Source of the DNA: Lewinella sp038528965
GTDB taxonomy: Bacteria > Bacteroidota > Bacteroidia > Chitinophagales > Saprospiraceae
Direction: 5' to 3'
Length of the DNA stretch: 64,000 nucleotides
NCBI GenBank assembly: GCA_038528965.1
Contig: JBCBEC010000027.1
Span: forward strand, 29,368-93,367
Positions 51,704 to 60,099 of this stretch are shown piece after piece; position 1 is the first letter of the stretch, and the number at the start of each line of letters is the position of its first letter. The notes under the pieces are model-generated. The model worked only from the letters and a program-made list of their open reading frames with translations, did not search any database and was not told the DNA's origin. The position numbers and the translations under genes are program-made.

Positions 51704-51860
51704 GGAGGCGTTATGTTACTTCTCCAAGGCAAACGGTCAGGGTTTTGCAGCTATTGTCAGGTAGCGATCAGGTTAGTCTCTTTTCTATATTTTTAATGAC
51801 CTGCTCTCTATCCTGTGTTACTTTCTCCACGAAGGCTGAGTCTATGGCTAAGGTTTCTTT

Positions 51861-52955
51861 CTATTCCCCCATATCTGCTACTGAGAATAAAGTGACTTGT
51901 GTTCGTTTTCCCTTTAGGGCAATAAACCCTTTATCAGCCAAACTACTTTGGTCAATTGCGTCAGCTAAGTACTGTCGCAATTGACCAGAGATGAGAAATG
52001 TGGATTTGAGTTCATTGCACATCCCTTGAATTCGGGCGGTTGTATTCAATAGATCGCCGGAGTAAGTAATGTCTCTTTTGATAATACCGATTTCACCCAC
52101 TATAGAATTACCGATATGGGCACCGGCCTTGAATCTGGGGACAGTCTGGTACTTTTCTAAATACGCTTGTTTCTTCAATTCAAAAATGCGTTCGATAGCG
52201 AAGTAGATATTGACGCAGACGGCCCTATCCTGAACGTTTTTTAAGAGCCAGGTTAATATCACTTCGTCCCCTACGTACTGGTAAATTTCAGCCCGGTTAG
52301 AACTGATCGGTTCCGTAATGTCCGAGAATACATCCTGTAAAAACTGGTGATACTTTTTCTCGCCTAAGTTCTCCGCAATAGTGGTAGAAGACTTCAAATC
52401 TAGGAACATGAATATTCGTTCCTCTTCTTTTGGGGAATGGTATTTGCCGGAGAATATGTTATACAGATTTCCAGGCCCAAACTTCTGTTCCAATTGTAGG
52501 TAGAACTGAGTGAATTGAAATACAATACCCCAAATAATCAAGTTCTTTAGGTAGATACCACTAAAGAGCCATTCCATAAATGTATCACTCAAAACCAGCT
52601 CCTCGGCGCTATCCTGTACTATGGAGTAGGATGATATAAAGGCGGTGGAGACGCTAACTAAGGCAAAAATCGTTACGAAGATTATCGCACCCCAAACTTG
52701 ACCATAAATAAAGGGCCTATTCCTGATTTTTCGATTCAAGCTGGTCAGTAGTAGTCCACCCAAAAGTCCTGCACCAAGTCCTGCGATCGCATTGTAGATG
52801 AGTGATCCCACTAAAGAATAAGTGGCAATTAATCCAGTAGGAAACGGTCCGTACAGCACTGAATGATCATACACAGAAATTACCAATCCAATAATAGCAT
52901 AGGCGATAGCAATGTTTGCTACTAACCTTAATCGACTTTTGGCTTGTGCGTTCAT
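51861..52955 (-). CDS. Membrane class III adenylate/guanylate cyclase
   Basis: 364 residues. Several hydrophobic segments fill residues about 10-150. The class III catalytic domain follows (about 178-350): metal-binding D186 in FMFLDLKSST and D230 in YVGDEV, and the transition-state N304 and R308 in LLNTTARIQ. All essential residues are present, so it should be active, but ATP or GTP preference cannot be read with certainty. The stop at 51861 is TAG, after which the same frame continues for 30 sensible codons to 51771, suggesting a recent loss of C-terminal residues. The upstream gene at 52966 is 10 bases away and probably cotranscribed. Confidence 0.87.
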   Translation of the reverse strand: MNAQAKSRLRLVANIAIAYAIIGLVISVYDHSVLYGPFPTGLIATYSLVGSLIYNAIAGLGAGLLGGLLLTSLNRKIRNRPFIYGQVWGAIIFVTIFALVSVSTAFISSYSIVQDSAEELVLSDTFMEWLFSGIYLKNLIIWGIVFQFTQFYLQLEQKFGPGNLYNIFSGKYHSPKEEERIFMFLDLKSSTTIAENLGEKKYHQFLQDVFSDITEPISSNRAEIYQYVGDEVILTWLLKNVQDRAVCVNIYFAIERIFELKKQAYLEKYQTVPRFKAGAHIGNSIVGEIGIIKRDITYSGDLLNTTARIQGMCNELKSTFLISGQLRQYLADAIDQSSLADKGFIALKGKRTQVTLFSVADMGE

Positions 52956-52965
52956 TCTAGTTTTC

Positions 52966-53556
52966 TTAATGTAGCTGGCAGTGAATTATTTCCCCTGAAC
53001 AACTAAAGAAATTCGAACGTAAATTCCAACCCCTAAAGGAATGAGGATCATCTAAAATGGAGTGCAGCATAGTAGGCCGGTCATAGTTGATTCGATGCAT
53101 GAACTCCAGAAAAAGGTGAACCTTTTCCTTCGCCTCATTTTGCACGCCCGAGTGAATACGGTTTATCGCCGAAAACAGATCATCGTATTCACCAAGGCCA
53201 ATTGTTTGCCCTAAATAATTGACCCACTTATTGGAAAAGAAGAGGTAGAAATACAGGTTGCCATAAGGTGTATCTGCAAAGTATTGGCGAGCGAATACCT
53301 CCACTTTGCTTGCGTATTCACCCTTTATGAGGGCCGCAAAAAGAAGATTGACTAAGGAGCCAATATTGGGATGGCTTACCTGTTCATTTCCAAAGTGGAC
53401 CTCTTTTTCAAAGAAGTGGAGGGTGATGTCTACCTGTTCTTCGCTGAACCCCTCCGCAGCAAGTTGCCGCAGCACACCTATGCTTTCAGTGAAAGGACGC
53501 CCTTGTTTAAAAGCGGCGAGTGCTATCCTTAATCTTTCCTCTTTAGGTTTTTCCAT
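52966..53556 (-). CDS. Conserved-looking protein upstream of the cyclase
   Basis: 196 residues, no signal peptide or membrane helix, largely helical (EERLRIALAAFKQGRPFTES, EKEVHFGNEQVSHPN). The C-terminus is His/Cys-bearing (FFSCSGEIIHCQLH). I do not recognise a family. Its stop lies 10 bases from the cyclase start, so it may feed or regulate that enzyme. Start at ATG 53556 is the first in frame. Confidence 0.6.
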   Translation of the reverse strand: MEKPKEERLRIALAAFKQGRPFTESIGVLRQLAAEGFSEEQVDITLHFFEKEVHFGNEQVSHPNIGSLVNLLFAALIKGEYASKVEVFARQYFADTPYGNLYFYLFFSNKWVNYLGQTIGLGEYDDLFSAINRIHSGVQNEAKEKVHLFLEFMHRINYDRPTMLHSILDDPHSFRGWNLRSNFFSCSGEIIHCQLH

Positions 53557-53576
53557 AATCTCCTATAGCTGTTACA

Positions 53577-54263
53577 CTAGCGGATCAAATTAATCACCCC
53601 TGTCTGTTGTCTCAAGGTTCCATCGATCAGCTCCACTTCTAGTAGGTAAACATAGGCTCCAGCGTTGTGCTCATTTCCATTCCCATCCAGTCTTCCATTC
53701 CAACCAAAGCTGCTATCGTTTCCAGGGAAGTTGTTGGCTTCAAAAATGAGATCACCCTTTCGGCTGAAAATTTGCATGCTTTTTACAAGTTTGATGCCGT
53801 CTCCAGTGTATACTGAAAGGCGATCGTTTACGCCATCAAAATTTGGTGTAAAAGCATTCGGGACATAAATGTCTTCTTTGCGATCTACATAAATGAAAAT
53901 TTCATCACTCGCAATGCAGCCATCATCGTCGGTGATGGATAGCATCAGCAAGGTGCTGTCAGTGGGGCTATAAATGGTAGAGGGACAATTGGTGCAGGAT
54001 AGGTTTTCTGGATCATTCCACACCCACAATTCAGTTCCGTCCAGTGGCCGATTGGAAAGTACCGTTAAAAAAATAGAATCACCTAAATCAATTTCTAGAT
54101 CAAACCCAAGGTCAATCTCAAAATCGCCCGGGCAGCTTGTAGTGTCAGGTGCTATGAGATGACTGGGACCTGCTAAGGGTGAAAACGAAGGATTACCTCC
54201 ATAAAGAGAGGACAGAGATAGGCATAGCAGTAGTAGCACGGTACTGGTACGAGAGAGCTGCAT
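53577..54263 (-). CDS. Short secreted protein with type B T9SS sorting domain
   Basis: 228 residues. Signal peptide to about residue 22, a PKD/Ig-like stretch (about 45-125, with paired Cys in SCTNCPS), then the type B sorting domain: DIYVPNAFTPNFDGVNDRLS, MQIFSRKGDLIFEANNFPG, GWNGRLDGNGNEHNAGAYVY and the end VINLIR. The sorting domain makes up nearly half of the protein, while most carriers exceed 500 residues. Probably attached to or released at the cell surface. Function unknown. Confidence 0.8.
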   Translation of the reverse strand: MQLSRTSTVLLLLCLSLSSLYGGNPSFSPLAGPSHLIAPDTTSCPGDFEIDLGFDLEIDLGDSIFLTVLSNRPLDGTELWVWNDPENLSCTNCPSTIYSPTDSTLLMLSITDDDGCIASDEIFIYVDRKEDIYVPNAFTPNFDGVNDRLSVYTGDGIKLVKSMQIFSRKGDLIFEANNFPGNDSSFGWNGRLDGNGNEHNAGAYVYLLEVELIDGTLRQQTGVINLIR

Positions 54264-54328
54264 GATAATGTTTTTATTTGTTTACTTAAGCGCGCTCAAA
54301 TGTAACCAAGTTTGTTGGGACTTGCAAG

Positions 54329-54395
54329 GGAAACAAAGGGCTGTGCAGGGCAATTGGGATTTCCCTCAAGCACAGTTCACCAGCCCTTTGTTACC
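54329..54395. terminator. Large hairpin after the DUF5996 gene
   Basis: GGAAACAAAGGGCTG (54329-54343) pairs with CAGCCCTTTGTTACC (54381-54395) with one mismatch. It is 8 bases after the minus-strand stop at 54403. The central part may fold further. Confidence 0.6.
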
Positions 54396-54402
54396 AATAC
54401 GG

Positions 54403-55320
54403 TTATACGGTTCTTACTAGTTTAGCACTATCCCAATCGGAGGTATTGACGGCTGCTTCGTAGGTCGTCTGTAGAAAATCATGCAGCATTTTTTCTGGAT
54501 CATCAGCTTGCTGCACATCCTCGTATTTCAGGAAGAATTCCCCCATTTCTGGACTGTAGAATGCTTGCTCGGGCAAGACTTTTTGCGCCCCAAATTCCGG
54601 TCCACTAGGATAAGCATAGGCGTAAAAAGCAGGACTTGGAAAGTCCTTAGAACCCGGCCAGAATCCTGCACTGCTGACTTCCTGGGAGTATGCTTCCTGC
54701 ATCACTTCCAGTGGCATATTGGGCATCCCTCCTTGGTGCGGCGGTGCTGGATTACCGGAAAATCGCGTCACTGCCAGATCGAAGGCACCCCAGAACAGGT
54801 GCACCGGGCTGGCCTTTCCAATAAATTCACTACGAAACTGGTGAAAAACCTGGTTGGCCTTAAGCATGGCCCGCCAGAGGTTTTGGGCGGCCTCCGGGTC
54901 ATAGGATTTATTGACTGTGTTTTCCTCAAAAGGAATGGCCGGATCCATTTCATTTGGGCGGGCATGAATATCGACTTGTATCCCAATGCTGGATAACTTT
55001 CCAAAGAGCTCCTGGTAAAATGCGGCAACGGTCATTGGACGCAAGTCCATTGAAATTGATTCTGCTGCGGAAGACTGAATGATCAGCTGGTGCTTTTTGA
55101 AATCAAACTCGATTTGAAAAACCTGTCCTTGGTAGGGAATACCGTGAGTAGAAAAACCACTGGGACTGATGTAGAGGGCCGTATGCCAGGAGTGGTTTTG
55201 CCAGGGCATAGCACGTAGCCTTATTTTGCCAACAATCTGGAGCCATTGGTGCAGGGTTTCCAGGGTGTCTTGCATTTGGGCGAAGTCTAATTTCGGCCAA
55301 GCACTTTGATTATTTGTCAC
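54403..55320 (-). CDS. DUF5996 family protein
   Basis: 305 residues, cytosolic by sequence. Matches DUF5996 in its order of motifs: WQNHSWHTALYISPSGFSTH near the N-terminus, FQIEFDFKKHQLIIQSS, then VHLFWGAFDLAVTRFSGNPA and SAGFWPGS...PAFYAYAYPSGP at the C-terminus. The family is widespread and has no established function. It stands 44 bases from the pirin gene and may be cotranscribed with it. Confidence 0.82.
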   Translation of the reverse strand: MTNNQSAWPKLDFAQMQDTLETLHQWLQIVGKIRLRAMPWQNHSWHTALYISPSGFSTHGIPYQGQVFQIEFDFKKHQLIIQSSAAESISMDLRPMTVAAFYQELFGKLSSIGIQVDIHARPNEMDPAIPFEENTVNKSYDPEAAQNLWRAMLKANQVFHQFRSEFIGKASPVHLFWGAFDLAVTRFSGNPAPPHQGGMPNMPLEVMQEAYSQEVSSAGFWPGSKDFPSPAFYAYAYPSGPEFGAQKVLPEQAFYSPEMGEFFLKYEDVQQADDPEKMLHDFLQTTYEAAVNTSDWDSAKLVRTV

Positions 55321-55364
55321 GACGTATTTTATTTGGTTGTTGTTGAATTATGCTAAAGTCCAGT

Positions 55365-56231
55365 TTAGTCGAAAGACTCTATCAAGACCCCCATTTTGCC
55401 CATCTGTGAATCGCGTATGGCCTCCATGATTTCGGTTTGCGAGTTCATGACGAAGGGGCCGTAAGACACCACTTTTTCTCCTATGGGCTCTCCGGCTAGT
55501 ACGATAAAGCGGGTCTGCTGAGTAGCAGAAATGTGCACTTCCTCACCATCAGTATCCAGCCAGATCAGGTCCTTGCGCACCGCACTTCTTCCATTCACTT
55601 CTAGTTGCCCGTCCAGCAGATAAAGCAAGGTGTTGAAATGGCGGGGAATACGAAGCTGAGTGGTGGCATCGGCGGCTATTTCGCCGCGCAACAGGAGTAA
55701 AGGGGAGAAGGTCTTGGCTGGTCCTTGCAGGCCTGCATATTCTCCAGCGACCACTTTGAGCTGAACCCCTTCGCCTGCCAGGACTGGAGTTTCCTCCTCC
55801 GTGAGCGGTAGGTAGTAGGGCACCTCCATTTTGTGCTTAGCTGGGGTGTTGACCCAGAACTGGATGATCTCTTGTTCTCCGCCTTGCTGCGCCAGGGTTT
55901 TGCTGGGCCGTTCGCTGTGTACAATACCCTTGCCGGCGTGCATCCATTGGGTTCCTCCGGCAGCTATTACGGCATCGTTGCCGAAACTATCCTGATGCCG
56001 AACATCGCCTTTAAAGACAAAGGTAACCGGAGAAAAGCCCCGGTGAGGGTGTCCGCCGATACCGACATCGCGCTGATGTTGATCACCACCAAGGGTAAAC
56101 TCCGCGTGGTGAATGAGCAAGAACGGATCTAATTGCTCAAGCAATCTATTGGGTAATGGTTGTTCGATGATATGCCCGCCCATATTGACTTTCTGGGAAG
56201 CAATAACGTTTATGATTGATTTTTTACTCAT
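55365..56231 (-). CDS. Pirin family protein
   Basis: 288 residues from ATG 56231 (MSKKSIINVIASQKVNMGGH); the frame is open to 56339, but pirins have this length. The metal-binding cupin residues are visible in HHAEF, then HPHRGFSPVTFVFKGDVRHQ and HAGKGIVHSERPS. Pirins bind iron and act as quercetinase-like enzymes or as redox-dependent coregulators. The Crp/Fnr remnant at 56480 might be a former regulator. Confidence 0.88.
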   Translation of the reverse strand: MSKKSIINVIASQKVNMGGHIIEQPLPNRLLEQLDPFLLIHHAEFTLGGDQHQRDVGIGGHPHRGFSPVTFVFKGDVRHQDSFGNDAVIAAGGTQWMHAGKGIVHSERPSKTLAQQGGEQEIIQFWVNTPAKHKMEVPYYLPLTEEETPVLAGEGVQLKVVAGEYAGLQGPAKTFSPLLLLRGEIAADATTQLRIPRHFNTLLYLLDGQLEVNGRSAVRKDLIWLDTDGEEVHISATQQTRFIVLAGEPIGEKVVSYGPFVMNSQTEIMEAIRDSQMGKMGVLIESFD

Positions 56232-56479
56232 TATTTGAGGTTTAATGGGTGTACATTGATTAATCGCCACCTTTCCGATCTCGGACAGTGTCAAGGCCAT
56301 CATTGCGCTTCTATTTCGGAACACAGGGCGGTCCGGCAAAAGCTGCCTAGGAGCTGTTGCTGTTGAAATAACAATGATAATCGAGGAAAGGGTGACGATT
56401 AACTTTCGTCTTACTGCAAATGTGCTGGCTTTACACGAGAAATGAAATAAGGTAGATTAAGAAAGGAGGTTAAGCTATC

Positions 56480-56560
56480 TTAACTTTTATCGGCTTCGGC
56501 AATTTGCTTCCTGATGCTACTCAAAAACTCTTTAGTAATACCCAGATAAGAGGCGATCAT
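56480..56560 (-). pseudogene. Crp/Fnr regulator C-terminal remnant
   Basis: 27 codons ending at 56480 read MIASYLGITKEFLSSIRKQI then AEADKS, the recognition helix and tail of a Crp/Fnr-type regulator. The frame is broken just upstream (TAG codons), and the cyclic-nucleotide-binding domain is absent. The rest of the gap between pirin and the gene at 56616 shows no further gene. Confidence 0.5.
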
Positions 56561-56615
56561 AGCCTATTTCTTCTAAGGAGCGTAAGACTTCTGGTTGTTA
56601 ACTATCTCTACGCTC

Positions 56616-57572
56616 TTAATCCCAAAAAGCCTTAAGCCCTCTCAATCCCATATCAACTACTGGTTCACTTTCGCTGCTGTTGCTAACGTCAATATCCCAC
56701 TCTCCGTTGCCGTTGCGATCTATCCATTCAAAGCTACCGTTGATTGAAAAGGAGAGCGTCAGTTCCACATTTTCCTGCTCCTCGCCGCTTATCTGCAAGG
56801 GGAGATCCAAACTACCCGCCACCACGCACGAGCCAGCAGGAATAGGTGCGTTAGGAAAAGGGTTAACCACTGTTGTAGCATTGGCTGGTGCCTGACCAGT
56901 AAAAATCTGATTGTAACTATCGTAAGGTGCTGCTAGCTGTGTCTCGAAGGCCCAGAAACCTTGTAGATGGGTGGCATTTACTGGTACCTCCAGGGTGTTA
57001 ACTTGTAGATTGTTGATGTGGGTATTGTAGCCCACAAAGGAGGCAATCGTACCGAACTGCTGCGATAGCGAATTAATTACGGGAATGTTATTGAGATTGT
57101 AGCGTACATCATAATTCTGGTAAGCGACTGATACGCGGAGATGCTGGTAGGTGCCAGCCGCAATATCGGCCAGTGGAACCTCCACAAACATTTCGTCCTC
57201 CCCAGCTACCAGTGCCTGATCAAAATCAATGGCAGTGGTGAATCCGTAAGGGTTGGAATTACTAGCGGAAACCTCTTTCCCTTTGAAAACAAACGCGCCC
57301 TGCTGATACGGGGTGAATTCATCAGCGACCAACTCTAGGAAATGGATGCTGAGCCCATTGAAGCTGGGTGTTTGTGTAGCATGGTCAGATGGAACGGTGG
57401 ACGGATTACCCAGGTTGTCCAAACGCTCTTGATTGGGGTCGAATTGGAACTTAACTCTTAGCATTTTGTCCGTTGCCCCGCTAGGTGGTGTTTCTTCTTT
57501 TTTGCAAGCTAGGAAGGAGATGGCGAATAGGAGTAGGAGTGGGAAAACGGTACGGGGAGCAATTGTTGGCAT
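56616..57572 (-). CDS. Lipoprotein of unknown function
   Basis: 318 residues. Lipoprotein signal ending ISFLAC (Cys23), then a beta-rich protein with NGLSIHFLELVADEFTPYQQ and YQHLRVSVAYQNYDVRYNLN. The end carries a calcium-loop-like WIDRNGNGEWDIDVS. Length and pattern fit Bacteroidota outer-membrane lipoproteins of the MbnP/DUF4382 kind, but I cannot assign a family safely. Confidence 0.7.
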   Translation of the reverse strand: MPTIAPRTVFPLLLLFAISFLACKKEETPPSGATDKMLRVKFQFDPNQERLDNLGNPSTVPSDHATQTPSFNGLSIHFLELVADEFTPYQQGAFVFKGKEVSASNSNPYGFTTAIDFDQALVAGEDEMFVEVPLADIAAGTYQHLRVSVAYQNYDVRYNLNNIPVINSLSQQFGTIASFVGYNTHINNLQVNTLEVPVNATHLQGFWAFETQLAAPYDSYNQIFTGQAPANATTVVNPFPNAPIPAGSCVVAGSLDLPLQISGEEQENVELTLSFSINGSFEWIDRNGNGEWDIDVSNSSESEPVVDMGLRGLKAFWD

Positions 57573-57715
57573 TAGCGTTCACGAATTGGTTTAGGGGAAT
57601 ACTACATCTTCAAAAACGTTGCATTTGTAAAAATCGCGTGTGCAAGCTTAGGTATTGATTTGCAGGGAAGTTATATGGGGGTGAATTGTGCTGAGCAGAA
57701 ACATGCGAATAGTAT

Positions 57716-58162
57716 TCACAAATTAAGCATCAATGATTCCTTTGTCGTGGTAAGCGCAATAATAGTATTGGTGCGTACCACCCCTTTTATCGTCTTGATC
57801 TTTTCACCCAATACCTGCTCCAGTATTTTGGTATTCTGCACTCTGATCTTTAGTAGGTAGGAATATTCGCCAGTGATGAAGTGGCACTCCTGTACCTCCT
57901 TGACGGCATTGATCTTTTCGATAAAATTGGTCTCCTCCGTTGGTATGGGCATGAGGACTTGTACAAAGGCGCATATATCAAACCCCAGTAGATCGGGATT
58001 AGGAATGTATACATTTTGCTTGAGCACATTGGCCTTGACTAATTTATTAATGCGCTCTTTAACGGCCGTAATGGATAGATTGACTTCCTCTCCAATTTGG
58101 GCATAGGAAAGCTTTCCGTCGGATTGGAGTAATTGGATGATCTGAGTGTCTTTAGTGTTCAT
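57716..58162 (-). CDS. Lrp/AsnC-family transcriptional regulator
   Basis: 148 residues. N-terminal helix-turn-helix (DTQIIQLLQSDGKLSYAQIG, then EEVNLSITAVKERINKLVKA) and C-terminal RAM domain (DICAFVQVLMPIPTEETNFI and VKEVQECHFITGEYSYLLKI). The family senses amino acids and forms octamers or dimers. It is divergent from the S41 peptidase gene across an 80-base gap that contains a long palindrome, the likely binding site. Confidence 0.92.
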   Translation of the reverse strand: MNTKDTQIIQLLQSDGKLSYAQIGEEVNLSITAVKERINKLVKANVLKQNVYIPNPDLLGFDICAFVQVLMPIPTEETNFIEKINAVKEVQECHFITGEYSYLLKIRVQNTKILEQVLGEKIKTIKGVVRTNTIIALTTTKESLMLNL

Positions 58163-58195
58163 TTGGTCTATTTTATTAAATAATGATTGATGAAT

Positions 58196-58239
58196 AGCAA
58201 AATATGCATAAATTAATCTAATTTATAGCATAATTTGCT
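58196..58239. promoter_or_regulatory. Palindromic operator between Lrp and S41 genes
   Basis: AGCAAAATATGCATAAATTA and TAATTTATAGCATAATTTGC are near-perfect complements around ATC, spanning 44 bases. The palindrome ends four bases before the S41 start codon at 58243 and lies in the Lrp promoter region as well, fitting binding by the Lrp protein to control both genes. Confidence 0.6.
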
Positions 58240-58242
58240 TTT

Positions 58243-60015
58243 ATGAAAAAGTTTTTCGCACTCTTAAGCCTAAGTTTGCTTATTATACTGCCCGGCTATT
58301 CTCAACTCACTTCAGCCGACTTAATTGCGGATATTGAACAGTTGGTACACTTCGTAGAAACGGAACACGTTTGGCCGTACCGACTTGTAACCAAAGCGGA
58401 TTTTCAGGCGCAAGTAGACCAATCGCTATCGGTAATCAATGCGAAAGCGGAATGCGATGAACGCTGTTATGTTGAGATCCTAAAGATTGTAGCCGCCTTA
58501 AACGATGGTCATTCGGTAGTTCGGTATAGCAGCAGGGAACGCCTCTTTGGTTATTTGCCGTTAACGGTGACCTGGTTTAAGGAGGGCTTGTACGTGACGC
58601 GAGTGCCAGAAGAATACAAGCAACTATTGGGCACAAAGTTGACGGCGATCGATGATGTGGAAATCGCGAATATTCTTGATCAACTCAGAGCGGTAATTCC
58701 ACACGGGAATAACACCAGATTTAAAAAGTTTGCCTATTCCTACCTCAGAATGCCAGGCTTATTGTACGGTTTAGGAATAACAGATGACCCGAAAGAAGCA
58801 CGCCTGACTTTTTCTTCTGCCACCTCTATCTCGACGGTAGTTTTCCAGCATATGGATGATCAAACCTACGAGGCAACGACTTTTGTGGATTACGAAGAGG
58901 TACACCCAAAGGTGCCTTTGTCTAGCACCCAAAGTTCAGCCTACTACTGGAGTCTTTACGATGCTGAAAACCGAATTTACTATTTCAAGTACAACCGAAT
59001 TGGCAATATGGAAAGCCAAAGAGCATCCGCTTTCGCAGCGGAAATGTGGGCGGAGGTAGATTCTTTGGAAGTTGACAAATTTGTTCTTGATATTAGGAAT
59101 AATGGAGGAGGGCAGTTTGCCTATTGCATGTCCTTTTTGCAAGGCATTCTAGACCGGCCCGAGATCAATAGTGCTGGCAAGCTCTTTGTCATTTCCGGCT
59201 ATGATACCTTCTCTGCGGCACTGGATATGCTGCGGAATTTGGAGGTGAAAAGTGAAGCCATTATCATTGGTGAAACGCCTGGCGATTATGCCGCCTCTTC
59301 TGGTGATCCGGAGGAGTATGTATTGGACAATAGTAAAATCAGCGTGGAACTCTCCACGGTATTCCATCCAACCATCTTTGCGGATGATATGCGAGACGGC
59401 ATCATCTTGGACGAAATCATTGAGCCTTCCTGGGCGGAATACGAAGCGGGAAGAGATGCCGCCTACGATTATATCGTCACTTATGATAAACCGGGTTTGA
59501 TGCCTACCTCTGTTGAGGGGTTTGAATCGACTACAGGTACGTATGAATACGATGCGGATAAGCACCTGGTCATCAAAGCCGTTGATGATGCACTCTACTT
59601 TGATATTTCCCACTCACTAATTTCTCCTTTGTACCCGAGCGAGGGGAGGACCTTTACCACAGAAATTCAAGGCCTCACCGTCGCTTTAGGTGATGGAGTT
59701 GTCAATGTCAATTATCCGGATGGGAAAGAAGAATCGTTTAAGGAGATTAAAGAAGGGAACAGCGCACTCGATGATCTGTACGCCGGAAACTTTGAGGCGG
59801 CAAAAGCCATCTACCTAGGCATAAAGAAAGACAATCCGGACAGTCAATTGATCAGAGATGGACGGTTCTCCAACTTAGCCCTCTTTGCTTTCTTCGAATT
59901 ACGAGCCAAGGACCGGGAACTGGCATCAAGCATTGCCAAAGGTATTCTCAATTTAGGTATTGAAATCAACGAAGGAGATGCGCCTTTTTGTGAGTTTGCA
60001 CTGCGGTTTTATTAG
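58243..60015 (+). CDS. S41-family peptidase
   Basis: 590 residues. Signal peptide to about residue 20. The tail-specific-protease core has the oxyanion region FVLDIRNNGGG (280-290) and the nucleophile Ser324 in DTFSAA. Unlike processing proteases of the Ctp type it has no clear PDZ domain. A ALNDGHSVVRY stretch is at 85-95. A C-terminal extension (about 430-590) includes a helical repeat-like part (NSALDDLYAGNFEAAKAIYL). Probably digests peptides in the periplasm. Regulated with Lrp through the shared operator. Confidence 0.87.
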   Translation: MKKFFALLSLSLLIILPGYSQLTSADLIADIEQLVHFVETEHVWPYRLVTKADFQAQVDQSLSVINAKAECDERCYVEILKIVAALNDGHSVVRYSSRERLFGYLPLTVTWFKEGLYVTRVPEEYKQLLGTKLTAIDDVEIANILDQLRAVIPHGNNTRFKKFAYSYLRMPGLLYGLGITDDPKEARLTFSSATSISTVVFQHMDDQTYEATTFVDYEEVHPKVPLSSTQSSAYYWSLYDAENRIYYFKYNRIGNMESQRASAFAAEMWAEVDSLEVDKFVLDIRNNGGGQFAYCMSFLQGILDRPEINSAGKLFVISGYDTFSAALDMLRNLEVKSEAIIIGETPGDYAASSGDPEEYVLDNSKISVELSTVFHPTIFADDMRDGIILDEIIEPSWAEYEAGRDAAYDYIVTYDKPGLMPTSVEGFESTTGTYEYDADKHLVIKAVDDALYFDISHSLISPLYPSEGRTFTTEIQGLTVALGDGVVNVNYPDGKEESFKEIKEGNSALDDLYAGNFEAAKAIYLGIKKDNPDSQLIRDGRFSNLALFAFFELRAKDRELASSIAKGILNLGIEINEGDAPFCEFALRFY

Positions 60016-60021
60016 TGTTTG

Positions 60022-60083
60022 CTGGTTCCGCGGAATTCACTCCGCCGTGGAGATTTAAAGCGGAATGAATTCCACGAAACCAG
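60022..60083. terminator. Bidirectional terminator between S41 and sialate-esterase genes
   Basis: CTGGTTCCGCGGAATTCACT onwards (60022-60045) pairs with 60060-60083 over 24 positions with three wobble mismatches, around a 14-base loop. It lies between convergent genes (stops at 60015 and 60100). Confidence 0.75.
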
Positions 60084-60099
60084 TATAATAAAGACTCAC

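Noticed and set aside
59149..59613. 154-codon minus-strand frame within the S41 peptidase
   Set aside because: Opposite the catalytic Ser region of a well-supported gene; no recognisable sequence.
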